In this document: piece by piece, positions 1-4,644 of the stretch
How positions within the stretch are numbered: position 1 is the first letter of the stretch
Layout: the number at the start of each line of letters is the position of its first letter
Assembly (NCBI GenBank): GCA_021779415.1
Contig: JAJYAS010000250.1
Coordinates: 1-5,842, forward strand
Length of the DNA: 5,842 nucleotides
Source of the DNA: Bacillota bacterium
GTDB taxonomy: Bacteria > Bacillota_B > Desulfitobacteriia > Desulfitobacteriales > Desulfitobacteriaceae
Direction of reading: 5' to 3'
Made by a program: the position numbers and the translations under genes
The notes under the pieces: model-generated
The model's input: the letters and a program-made list of their open reading frames with translations, nothing else
What the model was told of the DNA's origin: nothing
Database searches by the model: none

Positions 1-390
1 GGGCATAATCCCGGTAAGGGAATGTGGACCATACCCGGGGGATATGTGGATCAAGGAGAATCGATTGGAACTGCTATCATCCGTGAAATTCAAGAAGAAA
101 CTGGAATTATAGCTAGGCCGCTCTCAATCATTGCCTTACGCGATCGACCTGCCGAAAAACATGACACCTATGTTATTTTCCTGATGGAGTTCATGGGGGG
201 GGATCTTCAAGCTCAACCTGAGGAAGTCAGCGATTTGGGCTTCTTTACCTTGGAAGAATGCTACGCCCTTCCCATCCCTGCACTAACTTTAAGTGCGCTC
301 AAAGCGTCCCACTCTGCATCCCAAGGGCTCATGCTAAATCCAGACGTTGACCTTATTGGCGCGTTGTCCACACTCTACCAGATACCCTAA
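1..390 (+). CDS. Nudix hydrolase, 5'-truncated by window edge
   Basis: The frame is open from base 1 and the visible 129 residues begin inside the protein, so the ATG at 22 is internal rather than the start. About 30-35 N-terminal residues are probably missing, judging by usual family length. The Nudix signature GX5EX7REUXEEXGU is complete in visible residues 14-36: G14, E20, R28-E29, E32-E33 and G35. The glutamates in it bind the catalytic divalent metal. The lead-in HNPGKGMWTIPGG is typical of MutT/ADP-ribose-pyrophosphatase-like members that cleave nucleoside diphosphates linked to another group X in the cytoplasm. The substrate cannot be deduced from the sequence. An 8-G run at 195-202 lies inside the coding region. 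The stop TAA (388-390) is one base from the stop of the convergent gene. Family assignment is firm and substrate unknown. Confidence 0.93.
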   Translation, partial: GHNPGKGMWTIPGGYVDQGESIGTAIIREIQEETGIIARPLSIIALRDRPAEKHDTYVIFLMEFMGGDLQAQPEEVSDLGFFTLEECYALPIPALTLSALKASHSASQGLMLNPDVDLIGALSTLYQIP

Positions 391-391
391 G

Positions 392-1129
392 TTATTCCGA
401 GATTTCTGCCCGGGCCTCCGGATCAAAGGGATTGGTCCTAGCGGAGAAGGAGAACAAAAAAGGATAATCTTCCTTAAGATGACTCATATACGTCAACCAT
501 TCCAAAATCAATAAACTATACGCGCGTTTGATATCTCCCGAGAAGTGAGAATAATCAGCCTCACTAAGATGGCTTAAATCTGCTCGACTAGCCAACTCTT
601 CCGACAAATGGAAGACAGCCCATAAGAGTTCTGTAAAGGTTTCATGTTCGAGTAAATTAGGATTCTCTAGCATTCTGAGCAAGAAATCCCTCTTATTCAA
701 AAGAAGCATCTTTAACCCTTCGAGTTCGCCAACCCGACTGTTAATCTGAAACCCATCGTTCCCTATCCATTTTATTATTTCCTCGGACTTATGAGTCCAA
801 TCATCTCGTAAGATTATCCTACTCGTTTCTTCACCAGTCTTATCGAATTTAGAGAGCGCTTGAAGCAATTTAAGCCCAGTCTCGCTAAAGAAAGCTCCAA
901 TGACCATATTTAATTTTCTTACTCTCTGCCCCTTCTCCCTTCGACTTAAAAGGCTATCGATAACGATTGTGGATAAAAGAATATAAATTGGTAGGAAAGC
1001 AATCTGTAATAGGAGGTCGCTTAAAATTATGCGTGCATCATGAAAAATAAGATCCTGAATAATATATATCGCAAGCGAGAATACACCCAATACTAGTCCC
1101 AAGACCAGCTCCCACTTCTTCTGTTTCAT
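392..1129 (-). CDS. Membrane-anchored protein of unknown function, two N-terminal TM helices
   Basis: This is a 245-residue protein. The ATG at 1129 is preceded by GGGGAGGAAGCT, a strong Shine-Dalgarno sequence with 5-base spacing, so the start is well supported. Two hydrophobic segments are visible, about residues 8-29 and 36-58, separated by a short HDAR-containing turn. A basic stretch follows (RREKGQRVRK, 63-72), suggesting a hairpin anchor with a large cytoplasmic C-terminal region. That region (about 73-245) looks mostly helical. Distinctive stretches are VIGAFFSETG (76-85) and the C-terminal HLKEDYPFLFSFSARTNPF (217-235). It matches my recollection of a family of uncharacterised clostridial membrane proteins, but I cannot name a domain or function. 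It has no catalytic motif, signal peptide cleavage site or cysteine cluster. The upstream gap is 110 bases, so it may have its own promoter, though I see no convincing one. Confidence 0.85.
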   Translation of the reverse strand: MKQKKWELVLGLVLGVFSLAIYIIQDLIFHDARIILSDLLLQIAFLPIYILLSTIVIDSLLSRREKGQRVRKLNMVIGAFFSETGLKLLQALSKFDKTGEETSRIILRDDWTHKSEEIIKWIGNDGFQINSRVGELEGLKMLLLNKRDFLLRMLENPNLLEHETFTELLWAVFHLSEELASRADLSHLSEADYSHFSGDIKRAYSLLILEWLTYMSHLKEDYPFLFSFSARTNPFDPEARAEISE

Positions 1130-1239
1130 AGCTTCCTCCCCAAATCTACTGCTTTTGACAACTGCTCAGGCAAATTTCAATGTCCTCCATCCCCTCTTGC
1201 GGATTTCATTAATGTTCAGATAACCCGCGGGATGAATTT

Positions 1240-1503
1240 TTATCCCCCCGCTGAAAGGAAACGAAGGCGAAAAGCTTTGAGCATGTCCGGCCAGTCCCCC
1301 TCGTTAACCCGAAAGGTCACTAACGTTGCCGGAATTCGTATTGATCCTAAAGTGCACGTCCACTCGCCACTCAGCCTAACTTCCCAATTCGGGCCACAAT
1401 AGTTTCCGTGCTCATCCGGCTTTCCCCCAAGCGCTAGAAAATACTCTTCCAAGTCTCTGTGTGGCATTCCCCTCATTTCAAGGGAATGCTCTATTTGGTC
1501 CAT
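1240..1503 (-). CDS. Small hypothetical protein (87 aa), downstream partner of the ygbA-like gene
   Basis: I do not recognise this protein with confidence. The ATG at 1503 has an AAGGG ribosome binding site 7 bases upstream that overlaps the TAA stop of the preceding gene. Only 10 bases separate the two genes, so they are probably co-transcribed and perhaps translationally coupled. The product is soluble and compact. It has an N-terminal helix-like part (RGMPHRDLEEYFLALGG, 11-27), then a strand-rich part with GPNWEVRL (37-44) and a basic C-terminus (AFRLRFLSAGG). It contains two cysteines (36, 50) not arranged as a metal motif. The pattern RGxPxRxLxxYFxxLGG followed by GxxWxVxL faintly recalls a small domain (DUF1952) that I remember as occurring beside or fused to MoaD-like proteins. 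This is an unverified memory, not an assignment. Methionines at residues 10 and 13 are possible but poorly supported alternative starts. Confidence 0.78.
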   Translation of the reverse strand: MDQIEHSLEMRGMPHRDLEEYFLALGGKPDEHGNYCGPNWEVRLSGEWTCTLGSIRIPATLVTFRVNEGDWPDMLKAFRLRFLSAGG

Positions 1504-1513
1504 ATTCTCACCC

Positions 1514-1828
1514 TTAATTCACTTTTTTAAATCCATCCAACAAATGCCTAAGCCCCATTAGCGGATGAGCAAAAAGCATCTTCGGACCCGCATATCTCAT
1601 GATCTCTTGAATTCGTTTGCGCATGTCTGGTCTATAACAATGCACTGTACATTTTCCACATATAGGCTTATTCTCGCCGAATTTGCAATGAGCAAGGCGG
1701 TTCATGGCATAATTCGATAATTCTTGGCACTCTGAACACAATCCATCGACGGTGTGATGCTGATCTTTACAGTAAAGCCTAAGCATTATTTGTACAGTTG
1801 TCTTTTCACGTTCTAACCTCTTTAGCAT
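1514..1828 (-). CDS. ygbA: YgbA-type nitrous oxide-stimulated promoter family protein
   Basis: This is a small 104-residue protein. It has seven cysteines: C20, a CxxC pair (31, 34), C48, and the group C57, C60 and C64 (CxxCxxxC). The N-terminal LEREKTTVQIMLRLYCKDQHH and the central HCKFGENKPICGKCTVHCY are characteristic of the YgbA family (Pfam 'nitrous oxide-stimulated promoter'). The cysteines suggest a bound zinc or iron-sulfur centre, which is an inference. In Escherichia coli, ygbA belongs to the NsrR nitric-oxide-responsive regulon, so a role in nitrosative stress is the best guess. The biochemical activity is not established from sequence. The start at 1828 fits the family but its ribosome binding site is weak (GGAAG, 4-base spacing). 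The gene heads a two-gene unit with the 87-residue protein and is divergent from the small + strand gene. I see no clear NsrR or FNR/DNR palindrome upstream. Confidence 0.87.
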   Translation of the reverse strand: MLKRLEREKTTVQIMLRLYCKDQHHTVDGLCSECQELSNYAMNRLAHCKFGENKPICGKCTVHCYRPDMRKRIQEIMRYAGPKMLFAHPLMGLRHLLDGFKKVN

Positions 1829-1879
1829 TTTGCTTCCGTCATCCCTTTGTTTCCTATTCGTTTAACCAAATTCATCAAT

Positions 1880-1908
1880 GCATATTATTTGCTAATCAGA
1901 GAATCCTA
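1880..1908 (+). promoter_or_regulatory. Candidate sigma-G (forespore) promoter of the 36-codon gene
   Basis: A -35-like GCATA (1880-1884) and a -10-like AATCCTA (1902-1908) are separated by 17 bases. Against the Bacillus sigma-G consensus GHATR-N17/18-CATNHTA, this matches all five -35 positions and six of seven counted -10 positions (counting N as free; the mismatch is the first C). Transcription would start near 1915, giving a leader of about 25 bases, as is usual for small spore-protein genes. No TTGACA/TATAAT-type promoter competes in this stretch. Short motifs occur by chance, so the call rests on its position relative to the ribosome binding site and reading frame. Confidence 0.5.
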
Positions 1909-1921
1909 ACCGTAACGCTCT

Positions 1922-1930
1922 TAAGGAGGT
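1922..1930 (+). promoter_or_regulatory. Near-perfect ribosome binding site of the 36-codon gene
   Basis: TAAGGAGGT is complementary over nine bases to the 3' end of Firmicute 16S rRNA. It lies 10 bases before the ATG at 1941, slightly longer than the usual spacing. No other start on the + strand fits it. It is the strongest Shine-Dalgarno sequence in the window and decides that this short frame is likely translated. Confidence 0.8.
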
Positions 1931-1940
1931 AAAGTCGCAC

Positions 1941-2051
1941 ATGGCCAAAAAGACGAACAACAAGTCGCGCAAGCCAGATAACACAGAGAAGATTCCTTAT
2001 CCTTTTGACGCTGATAAAATTGGTAAAGACGCATCAAAAGACCGGGTATAA
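1941..2051 (+). CDS. Small lysine-rich protein (36 aa), possible small spore protein
   Basis: A 36-codon frame runs from ATG 1941 to TAA 2049-2051. The product begins MAKKTNNKSRKPDNTEKIPY and ends KIGKDASKDRV. It has 8 Lys and 2 Arg against 5 Asp and 1 Glu (net about +4), with no cysteine, no hydrophobic segment and no signal peptide. It is hydrophilic and probably unstructured. A consensus ribosome binding site precedes it, a sigma-G-like promoter sits about 25-30 bases further upstream, and an intrinsic terminator overlaps its last codons. Together these make a complete one-gene transcription unit. Composition, size and promoter type resemble minor small acid-soluble spore proteins. The DNTEKI stretch recalls the DNVEKL of the spore protein Tlp, but the resemblance is too short to assign it. 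The gene is divergent from ygbA and convergent with the dinB-like gene. Function is unknown; that it is a real gene is likely. Confidence 0.72.
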   Translation: MAKKTNNKSRKPDNTEKIPYPFDADKIGKDASKDRV

Positions 2052-2063
2052 ACCCGGTTTTTT
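2041..2063 (+). terminator. Intrinsic terminator overlapping the end of the 36-codon gene, possibly bidirectional
   Basis: A perfect 7-base-pair stem ACCGGGT (2041-2047) / ACCCGGT (2052-2058) encloses the loop ATAA and is followed by TTTTTTCTTTT. The preceding AAAAG can extend the stem by pairing with the T run. The stop codon TAA (2049-2051) lies in the loop, and the codons for the last residues form the left arm. On the - strand the same hairpin lies about 28 bases after the dinB-like stop codon and is followed by CTTTTG. It could therefore also terminate that unit, although with a weaker U-tract. Confidence 0.9.
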
Positions 2064-2086
2064 CTTTTGTTGCCCCTTTACCTCTG

Positions 2087-2590
2087 TTAAATTAAAGGAG
2101 CCTCCATACCGAACTGACTCCAATCTTCGCGCGCTGGCCCGTAAATTCCTGGTACTTTCAGACCTGCCTGCCTCATTAAGACGGTTATTTGCCCCCGGTG
2201 ATGGATCTGGTGATCGACCAAAACACTTAATGTCGTACCGATCGCCCATATCTCACCATACATTTCCCGCTCTTCTAGTAGAGTTTGGTCCTTCCAGCGT
2301 TCCTTAATTCCCACTTCCATGGTCTTGCTCACTTCTCCGAAATAAAGCACGATCTCTTGAGCCGAATTCGGAACTGGAGCATCCTCACGAAACCCTTCAA
2401 AAATTAATCCAGTTCTGGACATCATCTCAGGTATTGTTGTCGCTATATGCCAGGCTATTCGACCCAAGGTACGATCATCTTCTGTAATTTTTTGGTTAAG
2501 GGAATCGTCGGTTAAAGCATTTAGAATTCGCAAGGTTGATTCTACTTCTTTCTCCCATGTCTTTAGGAATTCAGTGATCGAAGTGAACAT
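2087..2590 (-). CDS. DinB-fold (DinB/YfiT superfamily) putative metal-dependent protein
   Basis: This is a 167-residue protein with the four-helix-bundle pattern of the DinB superfamily. The probable metal ligands are H48 (in RIAWHIA), H127 and H131 in the motif DHQIHHRGQ (126-134), which is the hallmark of this family. Members include the thiol transferases BshB2/YfiT-like and maleylpyruvate isomerase-like enzymes. They are unrelated to the DNA polymerase IV also called DinB. The substrate cannot be deduced. I chose ATG 2590 because GGAGGGG (2597-2603) lies 6 bases upstream. An in-frame ATG 15 bases earlier, at 2605, overlaps this ribosome binding site and is less likely. The gene follows the pseudouridine synthase gene by 33 bases on the same strand, with no terminator visible between them, so co-transcription is likely. 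Length is normal for the family and no key residue is missing. Confidence 0.9.
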   Translation of the reverse strand: MFTSITEFLKTWEKEVESTLRILNALTDDSLNQKITEDDRTLGRIAWHIATTIPEMMSRTGLIFEGFREDAPVPNSAQEIVLYFGEVSKTMEVGIKERWKDQTLLEEREMYGEIWAIGTTLSVLVDHQIHHRGQITVLMRQAGLKVPGIYGPAREDWSQFGMEAPLI

Positions 2591-2623
2591 ACATAGCCCC
2601 TCCATCCTACTTTAATTTTACCC

Positions 2624-3535
2624 TTAGCTGAATAAATTCAAAAATTCCTTTGGAATATCTGTCTCATAACGCACTTCCTCACCCGTCACCGGATGCCGAA
2701 AAGCAAGAACCCTGGCATGAAGACCTAAGCGAGCAAGAGGATGCTTAGTTGCCCCATATTTCTTATCCCCTATTACACTGTGTCCAATATCTTTCATGTG
2801 AACTCGGATCTGGTTCTTCCTCCCAGTTTCCAAATTCACTTCCAAGAGAGAGTAGTGTTTATTCTTTTTAAGTACCTTGTAGTGAGTCACCGCTTTTTGC
2901 CCGTCATTAGGGGTACGACTGGAGTACATCATATACGTCTTACTTTCCGTTAACCACGAAGTGATCGTCCCCTGCTCCTTAGTGACAGCTCCTTCCACAA
3001 CCACGACATAGGTCCGTTCCAAAACCGCTTCCTTCCAAGCATTTTGCAATAATTTCTGTATCTTCTCACTCTTAGCGAACATCATAACTCCGGACGTTTC
3101 CCTATCGAGTCGATGCAACACAAAGATTTTATTCTTAGGGTCTCGATTCTTCACGTGCTCACTTAAAATACTATAGGCAGTCTGTTCCTTTTCTGTCGCC
3201 GTTGCAATGGAAAGCAACCCAGCCTGTTTCTCAATGATGATAATATAAGGGTCCTCAAATACAATCTTTAACCCTTGGGGTTGCTTTTCAACCAGAACCT
3301 TAGACCAATTAACAACGACTTGTTGACCCAGCTCCAACGGATGGTTATATCGAGTAATAACTTCTTGGTCTACCGAGATCTGATGATGCTCTAGAAGGGA
3401 CTTAAGATCGTTACGACTTTTACTAGGGATCTTGACCTGTAAAAATTTCAATAACTCGGAGGGCTCTGTCACTTCAAGGCAAGTTTGTTTACCCTTCCCT
3501 GTCTGAACTCTTAGATCACTGCTCGGCATCTGCAT
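2624..3535 (-). CDS. RluA-family 23S rRNA/tRNA pseudouridine synthase with S4 domain
   Basis: This 303-residue enzyme isomerises specific uridines in structured RNA to pseudouridine in the cytoplasm. An S4-like RNA-binding region covers about residues 25-80, and the catalytic domain about 90-300. The signature HRLDRETSG (141-149) carries the catalytic aspartate D144. Further family motifs are ETGRKNQIRVHM (236-247), GDKKYG (256-261) and LGLHARVLAFRHP (270-282), so the enzyme looks intact and of normal length. The target nucleotide (RluC-, RluD- or TruC-like specificity) cannot be decided, so no symbol is given. The start at 3535 has an AGAGGT ribosome binding site 5 bases upstream. The second methionine at codon 3 is less well placed. 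The gene lies 62 bases after the chemoreceptor gene and 33 bases before the dinB-like gene, all on the - strand. I see no convincing promoter of its own. Confidence 0.94.
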   Translation of the reverse strand: MQMPSSDLRVQTGKGKQTCLEVTEPSELLKFLQVKIPSKSRNDLKSLLEHHQISVDQEVITRYNHPLELGQQVVVNWSKVLVEKQPQGLKIVFEDPYIIIIEKQAGLLSIATATEKEQTAYSILSEHVKNRDPKNKIFVLHRLDRETSGVMMFAKSEKIQKLLQNAWKEAVLERTYVVVVEGAVTKEQGTITSWLTESKTYMMYSSRTPNDGQKAVTHYKVLKKNKHYSLLEVNLETGRKNQIRVHMKDIGHSVIGDKKYGATKHPLARLGLHARVLAFRHPVTGEEVRYETDIPKEFLNLFS

Positions 3536-3597
3536 TTTTTACCTCTTATCATTATTCAAAGTATTTTTGTCTACATTGACTTCAATTGAGTAATCTA

Positions 3598-4416
3598 TTA
3601 AGCATCTCCGTGGGCTACTAATTCTTTGGCCATTTTAGATATCTCACCCAGTGACAATGTCAGATTCCCTATGTCCATTGCTTGATTCTCGCTGACGAGG
3701 GCTAACTGCCTGATGTCCTCAATTAGATTGCTTACCGTGTCGTTGACTTCTACTATATCCTTGGAAATTGCTACCGCAGATTGTTTGGCTCCCTCAGATA
3801 ATTTTCTGACCTCTTCAGCAACCACAGCAAACCCTCTCCCCTTATCTCCAGCCCTAGCAGCTTCAATTGATGCATTCAGCCCCAAGATACTAGTCTGCGC
3901 TGATATCCTACTGATATTTTGTGATATCCCATTTATTTTTTCAAGTCCGACTTTAGTAACAGAAGTGCTGCCCTCCATACTTCTAGCCGTAGCCGCCAGC
4001 TCCTCGCTTGAAGCAGAAAGTTCCTCAGACGCAGCATGACTACTTTTTACTAGTTCAGATAAATTTATACCAACTTTCCTCAAAGCGTCATACCGTTTGT
4101 CCGATATAATCACAGATATTGCGCCTTCCACCTCGCCATTATTCCACAGCGGATTAGCAATGGCTACATAGGACATGCCAAACTGAGATTTCTCGACTGG
4201 GACCCTCACCACGAGTCTCTTCTTCTCAAGGAAACTTCGCATCGTCACCGTTTTTTCATACTTTGATGAAGGCTCACCCTTCTGCACGTTCAAATTAAGA
4301 TTTTCGTGGTTAATTCCGACCTCTACGGTATCCGCACTGCAAATATAAACAGAAACATCTTCATCATAGAAGTCTTTAATGAATGGTGCAATAGCGACCG
4401 CTTGTTCTAAATTCAT
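3598..4416 (-). CDS. Soluble methyl-accepting chemotaxis protein (short cytoplasmic chemoreceptor)
   Basis: This is a 272-residue protein with no transmembrane segment and no HAMP domain. Residues 1-115 form a small sensory domain (mixed strands and helices, PAS/Cache-like in style, ligand unknown). Residues about 118-270 form the coiled-coil signalling hairpin. The highly conserved tip QTSILGLNASIEAARAGDKG through GFAVVAEEVRKLSE (174-208) would contact CheA and CheW. The C-terminal arm is short (about 65 residues after the tip) and ends without a CheR/CheB-binding pentapeptide. The layout resembles Bacillus subtilis YfmS and the many short cytoplasmic receptors of Firmicutes. I chose ATG 4416 because GAGAGGGGGGG (4424-4434) lies 7 bases upstream. 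The in-frame ATG at 4446 precedes that ribosome binding site. No other chemotaxis gene is nearby, so it is an orphan receptor. Two promoter candidates lie upstream, and the leader from the distal one would be about 180 bases. Confidence 0.93.
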   Translation of the reverse strand: MNLEQAVAIAPFIKDFYDEDVSVYICSADTVEVGINHENLNLNVQKGEPSSKYEKTVTMRSFLEKKRLVVRVPVEKSQFGMSYVAIANPLWNNGEVEGAISVIISDKRYDALRKVGINLSELVKSSHAASEELSASSEELAATARSMEGSTSVTKVGLEKINGISQNISRISAQTSILGLNASIEAARAGDKGRGFAVVAEEVRKLSEGAKQSAVAISKDIVEVNDTVSNLIEDIRQLALVSENQAMDIGNLTLSLGEISKMAKELVAHGDA

Positions 4417-4482
4417 GGTATAGCCCCCCCTCTCAAGTCTTAGCATTTTCTCTGGTTCCTCTGATCTTTAACGTTTAACTTG

Positions 4483-4510
4483 TTATCGTAATTTTTAATG
4501 TCTAAAATTA
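4483..4510 (-). promoter_or_regulatory. Weak flagellar sigma-D-like promoter candidate for the chemoreceptor
   Basis: On the - strand, TAATTTTA (4510-4503) and TACGATAA (4490-4483) are separated by 12 bases. The sigma-D/sigma-28 pattern is TAAAGTTT-N11-GCCGATAA, so the matches are 5 of 8 and 6 of 8 with spacing one base too long. It would start transcription near 4476, about 60 bases before the start codon. It is attractive because chemoreceptors are commonly sigma-D-controlled, but the match is poor in AT-rich DNA. Confidence 0.25.
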
Positions 4511-4601
4511 GGATTAATACTTAAAAACCAAAAGAAACTATTGAATTTTGATTCTCAAAGACTCCTCATTTGTATGGACTTACGAGTATTTAATAATTTT
4601 A

Positions 4602-4630
4602 ATACTACCAGTTCCCCCGAAGCAGGTCAA
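4602..4630 (-). promoter_or_regulatory. Sigma-A-type promoter with extended -10, upstream of the chemoreceptor gene
   Basis: On the - strand, TTGACC (4630-4625; 5 of 6 to TTGACA) is followed after exactly 17 bases by TAGTAT (4607-4602; 4 of 6 to TATAAT). A TG one base before the hexamer makes an extended -10. Transcription would start near 4595, directly after the sbcC stop codon, giving the chemoreceptor a leader of about 180 bases. AGTATT...AATACT (4585-4606) forms an inverted repeat overlapping the -10 and could be a repressor site. Confidence 0.55.
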
Positions 4631-4644
4631 TAAAACTTCTCGTT

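Noticed and set aside
1130..1239. Micro-ORF of 14 codons with two cysteines on the - strand in the intergenic region
   Set aside because: The purine-rich run abuts the ATG with no spacing, so no functional ribosome binding site exists, and nothing else supports translation.
1829..1922. NsrR- or FNR/DNR-type operator upstream of the ygbA-like gene
   Set aside because: TTGAT occurs on the - strand near 1875 but the second half-site ATCAA is absent at the required 4-base spacing; no clear NsrR palindrome is seen.
2034..2307. Overlapping open frames on both strands over the dinB-like 3' end, including a 100-codon + strand frame
   Set aside because: They are antisense or shifted to the dinB-like gene and the terminator, lack a ribosome binding site and have low-complexity composition unlike a real protein.
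3541..3565. TAGACA-N17-GATAAG as a promoter for the rluA-like gene
   Set aside because: The -10 would overlap the ribosome binding site and place the transcription start at about the start codon, which is incompatible with that ribosome binding site.
3575..3586. Short palindrome ATTGACTTCAAT between the chemoreceptor and rluA-like genes
   Set aside because: It has only 5-base arms in AT-rich DNA, with no second copy and no U-tract, so it is neither a supported operator nor a terminator.
3713..4039. 108-codon + strand frame antisense to the chemoreceptor gene
   Set aside because: Its Ser/Leu/Ala-rich product is the usual mirror image of the chemoreceptor coiled coil, and it has no ribosome binding site.
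4417..4600. Cyclic-di-GMP (GEMM) riboswitch in the chemoreceptor leader
   Set aside because: The conserved GEMM core and tetraloop-receptor pattern are not present; the leader is AT-rich without strong stems.
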